A stretch of DNA of 9,026 nt from JBGOUV01 sp041477815 (GTDB lineage Bacteria; Acidobacteriota; Terriglobia; Bryobacterales; JACQDG01): the NCBI GenBank assembly GCA_041477815.1, contig JBGOUV010000284.1, positions 1 through 9,026 of the forward strand, in the 5' to 3' direction. Positions 1 to 7,984 of this stretch are shown here, in pieces (the first letter of the stretch is position 1; each line of letters opens with the position of its first letter). Below the pieces are notes generated by a model. It was not told the DNA's origin and searched no databases. It saw nothing but the letters and a program-made list of their open reading frames with translations. A program made the position numbers and the translations under genes.

Positions 1-161
1 ACCTGGCCGAGGCCGCCCGGACGCAGTTAGAGAAGGCCGGGGTGGCGGAGATCGCCGACTCCGGCCACTGCACGGCGTGTAATCTGAAACGCTTCTATTC
101 CTATCGCCGGGAGAAAGAAGCCGCCGGGCGGATGGTGGCAGTGATCGGCCTCTTGGTATAG
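1..161 (+). CDS. pgeF: YfiH/PgeF family laccase-domain protein, 3' end only
   Basis: This is the last 52 codons of a gene entering from the left; the in-frame reading begins at base 3 and ends with TAG at 159-161. The visible C-terminus contains SGHCTACN followed by RFYSYRREKEAAGRMVAVIGL. That matches the end of the YfiH/PgeF/LACC1 family, where a Cys-Thr segment, an F-Y/F-SYRR block and a GR-hydrophobic tail close the fold. Family members were first described as multicopper polyphenol oxidases. They are now known as purine nucleoside phosphorylase/adenosine deaminase-like enzymes, and bacterial PgeF edits mis-incorporated L-Ser in peptidoglycan precursors. The catalytic His and Cys residues lie upstream of the window, so activity cannot be judged. 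The next gene starts 10 bases after the stop, so co-transcription is possible. The family call is fairly firm; the specific role is by homology only. Confidence 0.82.
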   Translation, partial: LAEAARTQLEKAGVAEIADSGHCTACNLKRFYSYRREKEAAGRMVAVIGLLV

Positions 162-162
162 T
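157..162 (+). promoter_or_regulatory. possible -10 box (TATAGT) overlapping the stop of the YfiH gene
   Basis: TATAGT ends 9 bases before the ATG at 172 and contains the TAG stop of the preceding gene. No -35 hexamer is recognisable 16-18 bases upstream. With no clear ribosome binding site before 172, a leaderless or near-leaderless transcript is conceivable. A TATAGT is easily produced by a Val codon followed by TAG, so chance is a real alternative. Confidence 0.2.
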
Positions 163-171
163 GTGGGTGCT

Positions 172-1383
172 ATGAAATTCTCTCGCAGAACCGCACTGGA
201 AGTTCTTGGCGCCGGCGCCCTGACGCCCGCCGGCATGGCGCCCTTGGCGGCAGCCCAGGTTCCGGCTGCGCCCAAGGAGGGAAAGGATACCCCCAAGATC
301 GCCTTAGGCATGGGGGACGGCGGTGGTGGTTTCGGCGGCGGCGGCCGTGGCGGCGCCAAGGCGAATACGCCTCCTCCCGATCCGGCGACCGGCCCGCACC
401 GGATCAAGCAACTGGGGGTGAATAACGTCCTGGGCGGCGGCGGGCCCGTGCCGTGGACCGAAGAAAGCCTCAACGCCAGCATGGCGCGGTGGAAGGCCGA
501 GGGCATCACGGTGGGCAACCTGATGATCAACCTGTCCCCCGATATCATCTACGGGAAGGCCGGAGACAAGCGCGACGAGGATATCGAGAAGATCAAACAG
601 TCGATCGTCGCCTCCGGCAAAGTAGGCCTGCCGGTGGTCGAATACAACTTCTACGCGCACCGCGCCATGGAGGGCTACTTCGAGGAAATCGACACCAACC
701 GCGGGAGCTCCGGCTGGACCGGCTTCGACTACGAGCTGGTGCAGACCGCCAACCAGCAATACCAGACCAGGCCGGAGGAGAAGGGGATGAAGTTCAAAGA
801 CCTGCCTCCGCTGCCGCACGAGGGCGCCCACACGCTGGACCAGATATGGAACAACATCACCTATTTCCTGAAGGCGGTGATTCCTACGGCGGAAAAAGCC
901 CACGTCCGCCTGGCCCTGCATCCTAACGATCCGCCTGCGCCCATCAGCCGCGGCTCGCAGCAGATCATGTCCACCCTGGCCGGCTGGAAGAAGCTCATCT
1001 CGATCGTCAACAGCCCGGCCAACGGCATTACGTTCGATTGCGGCGTGACCCGCGAGCTGGGCGAGGACCCCATCGAAGTCTGCCGGTACTTCGGTTCCCG
1101 CGACCGCATCAACCACGTCCATTTCCGCAACGTCCTGGTGATGAAACCCTACGAGCGGTACACGGAGGTGTGGATCGACGAGGGTCTGAACAACATGTTC
1201 GCGGTGATGAAGGAGCTGGTGAAAATCAAGTACACGCGCCAGATTTATCCCGAGCATCCCCGGCGGTTGGACTACGATGTCGAGCACGGCCGGATCGTGG
1301 GGTACCCGGGCGGCGGCTCGTATGCGGCCATCGCCTACAACGTCGGCTACGCGCGCGCGATGCTGCAGGCCGCGATGTCTTAA
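172..1383 (+). CDS. Tat-exported mannonate dehydratase (UxuA)-like / sugar isomerase-like TIM-barrel protein
   Basis: This 403-residue protein resembles the UxuA/xylose isomerase-like TIM-barrel superfamily; UxuA dehydrates D-mannonate in uronate catabolism. Visible blocks are VEYNF near residue 156, HPNDPP at 250-255 (compare HPDDPP in UxuA), FDCG at 288-291, HVHFRN at 315-320 (compare HLRN), and R365/D367 before EHGR. Cys290, His317 and Asp367 are the likely metal ligands by analogy with UxuA. The N-terminus MKFSRRTALEVLGAGAL is a twin-arginine signal, followed by a hydrophobic stretch ending AAAQ, so the folded protein is probably exported. This is unusual because UxuA enzymes are cytoplasmic. 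A glycine-rich, low-complexity linker (about 46-62) and a PPP segment lie between signal and barrel. The N-terminal WYG block typical of true UxuA is not seen, so another sugar acid or sugar may be the substrate. An in-frame GTG at 163 would add three residues; ATG at 172 puts the RR motif at the expected distance. No strong Shine-Dalgarno sequence is visible. Confidence 0.78.
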   Translation: MKFSRRTALEVLGAGALTPAGMAPLAAAQVPAAPKEGKDTPKIALGMGDGGGGFGGGGRGGAKANTPPPDPATGPHRIKQLGVNNVLGGGGPVPWTEESLNASMARWKAEGITVGNLMINLSPDIIYGKAGDKRDEDIEKIKQSIVASGKVGLPVVEYNFYAHRAMEGYFEEIDTNRGSSGWTGFDYELVQTANQQYQTRPEEKGMKFKDLPPLPHEGAHTLDQIWNNITYFLKAVIPTAEKAHVRLALHPNDPPAPISRGSQQIMSTLAGWKKLISIVNSPANGITFDCGVTRELGEDPIEVCRYFGSRDRINHVHFRNVLVMKPYERYTEVWIDEGLNNMFAVMKELVKIKYTRQIYPEHPRRLDYDVEHGRIVGYPGGGSYAAIAYNVGYARAMLQAAMS

Positions 1384-1528
1384 ACCAAGGCCTGGATTGC
1401 AAATTGTGGGGCGGCTCCCCTGAGCCGCGCCGGGCGCCCTCGCCCGGCTTGACGGGGGATCAACGAGTTTCGTACCGGCCGCCACGTCGGTTGCTAACCG
1501 ATTCCCTCCCGCAACGTCTCATCGTACG
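1384..1528. other. intergenic region upstream of the ADOP permease
   Basis: These 145 bases hold the double hairpin at 1411-1448. A weak promoter-like pair follows: TTGACG at 1449-1454 and TACCGG at 1473-1478, with an 18-base spacer. TTGACG is close to the -35 consensus, but the -10 match is poor. No Shine-Dalgarno sequence stands out before ATG 1529. I see no small ORF or RNA gene here. Confidence 0.3.
1411..1448. repeat. back-to-back double hairpin (REP-like element / possible terminator)
   Basis: Two perfect stem-loops abut with no spacer. Stem 1 pairs 1411-1416 (GCGGCT) with 1423-1428 around a 6-base loop. Stem 2 pairs 1429-1436 (GCCGGGCG) with 1441-1448 around the loop CCCT. The element lies 27 bases after the UxuA-like stop codon and is followed by only two T residues, so it is not a classical intrinsic terminator. 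A second element of the same architecture lies at 4011-4045. It may limit transcription or protect the 3' end, and it resembles REP-type palindromic units. Confidence 0.6.
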
Positions 1529-4009
1529 ATGCTGAAGTACGGCCTGCGGCAACTCCGGCTGCATCCCGGGTTTGCGTTCACTGCCATCCTGTCGCTGGCG
1601 CTCGGGATCGGCGCCAATACCGCGATCTTTACACTGGTCGATCAGATCCTGCTGCGGCTGCTGCCGGTCCACAACCCCCGCGAGCTGGTGCAGCTTCGCA
1701 TGGAGGGCGGACGCCTCGGCTCCCAGAGCGGCGATGGCCTCCACACCTTCTCTTATCCTCTCTACGCGGCGTTCCGCGACCGCAACACCGTTCTGGCGGG
1801 GCTCACCGGACAGCTCGTCGACCGGATCAGCCTGGTGGGCGACGACCGCAGCGAGATGATCCAGGTGGGGCTGGTGGCCGGAAACTTCTTCCAGGTTCTG
1901 GGCGTGCAGCCGCACCTCGGCCGCCTGCTGACGGCGGAGGACGACAGGACCAAGAACGGTCATCCGGTCGCGGTTCTCCAGTACGACTTCTGGCAGAACC
2001 GGTTCGGAGGCCGCCGCGACACGGTCGGCTCCACCATCCGTCTCAACGGCTCGCCGCTCACCGTGATCGGCATCGCCGCCCCCGGCTTCGAAGGCACCGA
2101 CGTCGGATTGCCCACCAACGTCTGGGCGCCCATCACCATGAAACCCTCCATCACGCCGCCCTGGGATGACCTGGAGAACGAGAGGTTCGCGTGGTTCTAT
2201 CTGTTCGGCCGTCTCAAGACCGGCGTCACCATCGACCAGGCCCAGGCCGAGATCAAGGTGCTCTATCGCCGGCGCCAGGAAGAGGAGATCCAGGGAGATT
2301 TCTTCCAGAAGTTCCCCGAATTGAAGGACCGCTTCATGCGGCAAAGCCCCACGCTGATTCCGGCCGCGCGCGGCCAGTCGTTTCTTCGCTTCGGGTTCGA
2401 GCGTCCGCTGATCGTTCTGCAATGGCTCGTCGGATTCGTGCTGCTCATCGCCTGCACCAATGTCGCGAATCTCCTCCTCGCGCGCGCTGCCGCGCGTCAA
2501 AGAGAGGTCGCCATCCGCGGAGCGCTCGGCGCCAGCCGCGGCCAGCTCATCCGGCAACTGTTTGTCGAGAGTCTCATCCTCGCTGTCGCCGGCGGAGCCG
2601 CCGGACTCCTCCTTAGCTCCTGGGTGGCCAAGGGCCTGGTGCGATTCCTGCCCTTCGACCCCGCCTATCTGTCCCTCTCCACCACGCCGGACCTCCGGGT
2701 GTTGCTCTTCACCACCGGCATCACCCTGCTCACGGCGTTGCTCTTCGGACTGGCGCCGGCCTTGCAGGGCTCGCGCGTTTCGCCCGGCGGAACCCTGAAG
2801 GAAGAGGCGGGCTCCATTGCCGGCGGTCACGGACACGTGAACCTGCGCAAGGCCCTGGTCGCCTTGCAGGTGGGACTCTCGTGCCTGCTGCTGATAGGCG
2901 CAGGCCTGTTCGCGCGGACCATGCGGAACCTCCAGAACGTGCACCTCGGGTTCCAGACCGAGAACATCGTGATGTTCGGGGTACGGCCTGCCACCGTCTA
3001 CAGTGAGACTCGCAAGCTGCAGGTGTTCCGCTCCCTGGTGGAGAGTCTGGCTACCGTGCCGGGAGTGAAGGCCGTCGGCGCGAACTCGACCCGGCTCCTG
3101 ATGGGCGGACGCTGGGACTCCACCATCACCATGGCCGGCGTCGAACCGAAGGAAGGCAATCAGCCGTGGAGCTTCTTCAACGCCATCACGCCCGGCTACT
3201 TCGAGGCCCTGGGTATCCCCATCAAGGCGGGCCGCGACCTCACTTGGGCGGATTGGGGCGGCTCGCGCAAGCTCTGTCTGGTCAACGAAGCCCTGGTCAA
3301 GGAGTATCTCGCCGGCGGCAATCCGGTGGGCCGTCTGATGGCGCAGGGCGCTAAGCAGACGCCCGATACGGAGATCATCGGTGTGTTCGGCGATTCCAAG
3401 TATCACGACGTGCGCGGCGAGGTCCCGCGCCAGACCTTCGTAAACATCGATTCGCGCCTGCGCAACACGGGATCTATGAACATCTACGCGCGCCTCCAGG
3501 GCGACCCCCGCCGCGTCATGCCCCAGCTTCGCGAGCAGGTGCGCCGCCTCGATCCGAACCTGGTCGTCTCCGACATGCGTACCCTGGACGACCAGCTCAA
3601 CATGCGTCTGGCCAACGAACGGCTGCTGTCGTTTCTGTCCGCCGGGCTGGCGCTGCTGGCGAGCCTGCTGGCGGTGGTCGGCTTGCACGGCGTGCTGGCG
3701 TTTGTGGTTACCCGGCGCACCCGGGAAATCGGCATCCGCATGGCCCTGGGCGCGGAGCAAAGCAGAGTCCTCCGGCTGGTGATGAGGGAGATGCTTCTGG
3801 TCATCCTGTTGGGACTCTGCGCCGGCGTGGTGGCCGGTATTTTGTGCGGCAGGTTTGTGGAGACGCAGCTTTTCGGCGTGAAGGCCGCCGACCCGCCGGT
3901 CTACCTCCTGAGCGTCGCGGCGCTGTTGGGCGCCTCGCTGGTGGCCGCGTTCCTCCCGGCCCGGCGGGCGTCGCGTATCGATCCGATGCGGGCCCTGCGC
4001 TACGAGTAG
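1529..4009 (+). CDS. ADOP-family duplicated MacB/FtsX-like permease without ATPase
   Basis: This 826-residue membrane protein is an internal duplication of the MacB_PCD-FtsX unit. It begins LKYGLRQLRLHPGFAFTAIL and ALGIGANTAIF, the conserved opening of ADOP proteins and also the first membrane segment. A periplasmic domain follows to about residue 285. The first FtsX block (about 290-415) carries LIACTNVANLLLARAAARQR and EVAIRGALGASR. A central membrane segment (about 437-459) starts the second half, with periplasmic domain two (about 460-690). The second FtsX block (about 698-815) carries RRTREIGIRMALGAEQSR. The C-terminus PARRASRIDPMRALRYE is the family ending. Such proteins resemble MacB/LolE-type transporters or mechanotransmission permeases but lack a fused or adjacent ATP-binding subunit, as here, so the energy source and cargo are unknown. 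Length is typical. No PadR-like regulator or MacA/TolC partner is in the window. The start at 1529 is supported by the conserved N-terminus; SD signal is weak. Confidence 0.93.
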   Translation: MLKYGLRQLRLHPGFAFTAILSLALGIGANTAIFTLVDQILLRLLPVHNPRELVQLRMEGGRLGSQSGDGLHTFSYPLYAAFRDRNTVLAGLTGQLVDRISLVGDDRSEMIQVGLVAGNFFQVLGVQPHLGRLLTAEDDRTKNGHPVAVLQYDFWQNRFGGRRDTVGSTIRLNGSPLTVIGIAAPGFEGTDVGLPTNVWAPITMKPSITPPWDDLENERFAWFYLFGRLKTGVTIDQAQAEIKVLYRRRQEEEIQGDFFQKFPELKDRFMRQSPTLIPAARGQSFLRFGFERPLIVLQWLVGFVLLIACTNVANLLLARAAARQREVAIRGALGASRGQLIRQLFVESLILAVAGGAAGLLLSSWVAKGLVRFLPFDPAYLSLSTTPDLRVLLFTTGITLLTALLFGLAPALQGSRVSPGGTLKEEAGSIAGGHGHVNLRKALVALQVGLSCLLLIGAGLFARTMRNLQNVHLGFQTENIVMFGVRPATVYSETRKLQVFRSLVESLATVPGVKAVGANSTRLLMGGRWDSTITMAGVEPKEGNQPWSFFNAITPGYFEALGIPIKAGRDLTWADWGGSRKLCLVNEALVKEYLAGGNPVGRLMAQGAKQTPDTEIIGVFGDSKYHDVRGEVPRQTFVNIDSRLRNTGSMNIYARLQGDPRRVMPQLREQVRRLDPNLVVSDMRTLDDQLNMRLANERLLSFLSAGLALLASLLAVVGLHGVLAFVVTRRTREIGIRMALGAEQSRVLRLVMREMLLVILLGLCAGVVAGILCGRFVETQLFGVKAADPPVYLLSVAALLGASLVAAFLPARRASRIDPMRALRYE

Positions 4010-4010
4010 G

Positions 4011-4045
4011 GCGGGCTTCCAGCCCGCGCGGGGCTTCAGCCCCGC
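4011..4045. repeat. back-to-back double hairpin between convergent genes, likely bidirectional terminator
   Basis: Stem A pairs GCGGGCT (4011-4017) with AGCCCGC (4021-4027) over a 3-base loop. Directly adjoining, stem B pairs GCGGGGCT (4028-4035) with AGCCCCGC (4038-4045), or one pair fewer with a TTCA tetraloop. The element begins one base after the permease stop and lies 38 bases beyond the end of the minus-strand glycosyltransferase. That is where a terminator serving both convergent genes would sit. Only a short T run follows. It shares its architecture, though not its exact sequence, with the element at 1411-1448. Confidence 0.6.
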
Positions 4046-4083
4046 TTCAAACTAATTCGCCGCCGCTACCGTCCCCAAGGGCG

Positions 4084-5676
<1,593 letters not shown>

Positions 5677-5682
<6 letters not shown>

Positions 5683-5690
5683 AAGCGTCG
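5677..5690 (+). promoter_or_regulatory. divergent start region: two start codons 8 bases apart, possible leaderless -10 (TACCAT)
   Basis: ATG of the minus-strand glycosyltransferase occupies 5680-5682 (read leftward), and ATG of the plus-strand gene is 5691-5693. Any promoter must therefore lie inside the opposing coding sequence. On the plus strand TACCAT (5677-5682) fits the TANNNT -10 pattern of leaderless genes and ends 8 bases before ATG 5691; no SD is present. In-frame TAA at 5682-5684 rules out an upstream start for the plus-strand gene. The promoter assignment is tentative. Confidence 0.3.
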
Positions 5691-6944
5691 ATGCGGGTCC
5701 TCTTGCTTACAGGCCTGATCCTGGAGGCCGGTTACTTCACCCTGAACCGCCTGGGAAATTTCCAGCGGTTCGTCGTCGAGTATATCGCCATCAGCTTCGC
5801 GATGTCCCTATTCTACCTCTTCGCTTGCTGGTGGGTCGAGAGAAAAACGCGGGGTGGGACGCTGCTAGTCGTACTGGGAGGACTAGTGTTTCGGCTGACC
5901 CTGGCCGGCCTCTATCCCACCCTCACCGACGACCCGCACCGTTATCGCTGGGAAGGAAAGTTGCAGGCGGTCGGCGGCAACCCCTATCAGGAGCGGCCGG
6001 AGGCAGCGCGCTGGACCCTGCTGCGCGACGGAACCTGGGTGCGGGTGAATCGGAAGGACCTGCCCACGGCCTACGGGCCGCTGCTCGAATGGTGCTACCG
6101 CATCACCTACCGGGCGGTGACGTGGGCGACCGCGAACGAGCGGACCCAGGTGGTCCTGTTTAAGGTTCCGTTTCAGGTGGCCGATCTGGCGACGGCGGCG
6201 CTGCTGGCCCGGTGGCGTCCGGCGGCCCTGCTCCTGTACTTCTGGTCGCCGCTCGTGGTTGTGGAGTTTTGGGGCAGCGGGCACACCGACTCCCTGCTGC
6301 TGTTCTTTCTCGTGGCGGCGGTGTGGGCGGCGGACGCCCGACGGTGGGGGATCGCGTACGGCGCCCTGTGGATGGCCACCCTGGTGAAATTTTGGCCGGT
6401 CCTGTTGTTTCCGCTCTTTTGGAAGCACGGCGGCCGGGCCTGGCTGGCCGCGGCCTGGGCTCCGGTGGCGGCTCTGATCTGTTGGCCCTATTGGGGAGGC
6501 TTGGGCGAGGTGCGCGGCATGCTGGCAGGCTTCCTGGGTGGCTGGACCAACAACGCCAGCCTGTTTCATCTGGTCTACGCCGCCGCCGGACGCGACTTCG
6601 AGCGGGCCAAGCCCATTGTGGCGGTGCTGGTGCTGGTCGCCGTTGCGGTGGTGACTTGGCGGAGCAAGGCCCTGGTCGACGGGGTACGGCGCGTGATCGT
6701 AACTCTACTGGCGCTCGCCGCGAATTGCTTTCCGTGGTACCTGACCTGCCTTCTGCCGTTCTCCCCGCCGGCCGGGCTGCTGCTGTGGACGGCGCTGGCG
6801 CCCCTCAGTTACCACCTCCTCATCGGCTACAGCGCGTTCGGGGAGTGGCGCGAGACACCGCTTTATCTGTGGCTGGAGTATGCGCCCGTCTATGCTATGC
6901 TGCTCGCCGGACTATGGAAGCGCGATTCCCAACCCGGCGGCTGA
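5691..6944 (+). CDS. polytopic GT-C / GT87-like membrane glycosyltransferase (mannosyltransferase type)
   Basis: This 417-residue protein has roughly ten hydrophobic segments. An acidic loop after the second or third one carries TDDPHRYRWEGKLQAVGGNP at residues 79-98. That matches the D-x-x-RYxWDG...G.NPY block of GT-C fold enzymes of the GT87/DUF2029 or PIG-M-like mannosyltransferase groups, which take sugar from a polyprenyl-phosphate carrier outside the membrane. The loop continues with LPTAYGP (124-130), the usual P-T-x-Y-x-P element. FWGSGHTD (193-200) and CFPWYLTCLLPF (346-357) are further family-like positions. The two acidic residues D80/D81 are the best catalytic candidates. The acceptor is unknown: lipid, glycan or protein. 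The C-terminus overlaps the next gene by 31 bases, suggesting translational coupling and an operon through 8432. Pairing with the divergent GT2 gene hints at envelope polysaccharide synthesis. Confidence 0.8.
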   Translation: MRVLLLTGLILEAGYFTLNRLGNFQRFVVEYIAISFAMSLFYLFACWWVERKTRGGTLLVVLGGLVFRLTLAGLYPTLTDDPHRYRWEGKLQAVGGNPYQERPEAARWTLLRDGTWVRVNRKDLPTAYGPLLEWCYRITYRAVTWATANERTQVVLFKVPFQVADLATAALLARWRPAALLLYFWSPLVVVEFWGSGHTDSLLLFFLVAAVWAADARRWGIAYGALWMATLVKFWPVLLFPLFWKHGGRAWLAAAWAPVAALICWPYWGGLGEVRGMLAGFLGGWTNNASLFHLVYAAAGRDFERAKPIVAVLVLVAVAVVTWRSKALVDGVRRVIVTLLALAANCFPWYLTCLLPFSPPAGLLLWTALAPLSYHLLIGYSAFGEWRETPLYLWLEYAPVYAMLLAGLWKRDSQPGG

Positions 6945-7465
6945 CGGCCGAGGAGCGGCGGCGGGTAGAGGAGTCCGTGCGACCCCTGCCATACTTCCGG
7001 GCGCGGCTCCGGATACTGGCCGGGCACGGGCTGGACGGCCAGGGCCTCCACGCGGCGAGCTTCCTGCCCCGGGGGCACATCGTCCTCGACCGGCGGCTGC
7101 TCCGGCGGCAGCGCGAGCTCCGGCGCATCCTCTACCACGAGATCTTCCACTTCGTGTGGACGCGCCTGGGCAATCCCCTGCGGCTGAGCTACGAGCGCCT
7201 GGTGCGGCGGGAGTGGCGGGAAGGGGCGCGCGGGGAGCTGGGCTGGTCGGCCGAGCAAGTGAAGGTAGCGCTGGCGGCGGCGGACGTCCGGCGGCGCAGC
7301 CGGCGCTGGCGCGAGTACTGTTGCGAGAGCTTTTGCGACGCGGCGGCGTGGTACTGCTTGAGCGGCCGGCCGGGCCACGAGGAATGGACCCTCAAGCCCC
7401 GTTTTCGCGAGCGCCGGGCGCGCTGGTTCCAGGCCTCGGACGTGCTCCCGCGACTCCGGCTATAA
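6914..7465 (+). CDS. uncharacterised compact HExxH (zincin-like) protein
   Basis: I do not recognise a named family for this 183-residue, Arg-rich protein. It has no signal peptide or membrane segment. Residues 75-79 are HEIFH within a hydrophobic context (RRILYHEIFHFVW), the zinc-protease active-site motif. At 138-142 ESFCD follows, which fits the ExxxD second motif of gluzincins (Glu third zinc ligand), 59 residues after the second His. Between them, ARGELGWSAEQVK (105-117) looks conserved in style. Four Cys (136, 137, 141, 148) cluster around the second motif. Proteolysis is therefore possible but unproven; a degenerate or non-peptidase zinc protein is an alternative. ATG 6914 overlaps the preceding gene by 31 bases. 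GTG 6977, with AGAGG at 6967-6971, is an alternative start without overlap. The same frame is open far upstream of 6914, but that part is the shadow of the preceding gene. TlpA follows 18 bases after the stop. Confidence 0.72.
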   Translation: MEARFPTRRLTAEERRRVEESVRPLPYFRARLRILAGHGLDGQGLHAASFLPRGHIVLDRRLLRRQRELRRILYHEIFHFVWTRLGNPLRLSYERLVRREWREGARGELGWSAEQVKVALAAADVRRRSRRWREYCCESFCDAAAWYCLSGRPGHEEWTLKPRFRERRARWFQASDVLPRLRL

Positions 7466-7466
7466 T
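7461..7466 (+). promoter_or_regulatory. perfect TATAAT -10 box overlapping a stop codon, possible internal promoter for tlpA-like gene
   Basis: TATAAT contains the TAA stop (7463-7465) of the HExxH gene and lies 17 bases before GTG 7484. No good -35 is seen. A start site near 7472 would fall within the SD region, leaving a leader of about 12 bases. It could give the redox pair separate expression from the upstream genes, or it may be coincidental. Confidence 0.3.
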
Positions 7467-7470
7467 CAAA

Positions 7471-7477
7471 GAGGGGG
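7471..7477 (+). promoter_or_regulatory. ribosome binding site deciding the GTG start at 7484
   Basis: GAGGGGG ends six bases before GTG 7484, a good Shine-Dalgarno sequence. It supports this non-ATG start, which gives a well-formed lipoprotein signal peptide. Confidence 0.65.
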
Positions 7478-7483
7478 TTCCCA

Positions 7484-7984
7484 GTGCGACTTAGATTTCT
7501 AGCGGTGACGGCCCTGCTCGCCGGGCTCGGCGCGGGGTGTTCGTCGACCACGGCGGCCAAGGGCGACAAAGTACGCAAGCCGGCCCCGAATTTCACCCTG
7601 CAGGATGCCAGCGGCAATACCGTGAAGCTGTCCGACTACAAGGGCAAGGTCGTCCTGCTCGATTTCTGGGCCACCTGGTGCGGACCCTGCAAGATCGAGA
7701 TCCCCTGGTTCATGGAGTTCCAGCGCAAGTACAAGGACCGCGGGTTCACGGTGCTCGGCGTCTCCATGGACGAGGGAGGCTGGCAGGTGGTGAAGCCGTT
7801 TGCCGAAGAATACAAAATGAACTACCCCGTGGTACTCGGGACCGACGAGACGGGGACCGCCTTCGGCGGCGTCGAAGTGTTGCCGACCACGTTCATCATC
7901 GACAAACAAGGACGCATCGTGGTCACGCACCAGGGGCTGACCGGCAAGGATGAGATGGAGAAGACCATTGAAGACCTGCTGTAG
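7484..7984 (+). CDS. TlpA/ResA-like thioredoxin-fold lipoprotein
   Basis: This 166-residue protein should catalyse thiol-disulfide exchange outside the cytoplasmic membrane. The N-terminus MRLRFLAVTALLAGLGAGCS is a lipoprotein-type signal with Cys19 as the anchor; the lipobox is loose (Gly at -3). The thioredoxin/AhpC-TSA (redoxin) domain spans about 31-166. It starts with the typical APNFTLQDASG and LSDYKGKVVLLDFWATWCGP. The WCGPC active site puts the redox cysteines at 66 and 69. The cis-proline loop is VLPTTF with Pro134, and FIIDKQGRIV (137-146) is the usual final strand. TlpA/ResA proteins reduce periplasmic disulfides, for instance in cytochrome c maturation, and need electrons from CcdA or DsbD, neither seen here. 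The next gene encodes a DsbD-N-like domain and overlaps this one, which strongly suggests partnership. Start is GTG 7484, set by the GAGGGGG ribosome binding site. Confidence 0.92.
   Translation: MRLRFLAVTALLAGLGAGCSSTTAAKGDKVRKPAPNFTLQDASGNTVKLSDYKGKVVLLDFWATWCGPCKIEIPWFMEFQRKYKDRGFTVLGVSMDEGGWQVVKPFAEEYKMNYPVVLGTDETGTAFGGVEVLPTTFIIDKQGRIVVTHQGLTGKDEMEKTIEDLL

Noticed and set aside
304..1485. A 393-codon minus-strand open frame opposite the UxuA-like gene
   Set aside because: It is a shadow of the plus-strand gene, with low-complexity ends and no family features.
1460..3760. A 766-codon open frame on the minus strand opposite the permease
   Set aside because: Its product is rich in His, Gln, Arg and Gly with no recognisable domain. 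The plus strand encodes a clear ADOP protein with full family motifs. High GC keeps the antisense frame open.
6212..6913. Upstream part of the long frame that ends at 7465, suggesting a 417-residue protein
   Set aside because: It lies wholly within the GT-C-type gene in another frame and reads as Gly/Arg-rich shadow sequence. The real gene is taken to start at ATG 6914.
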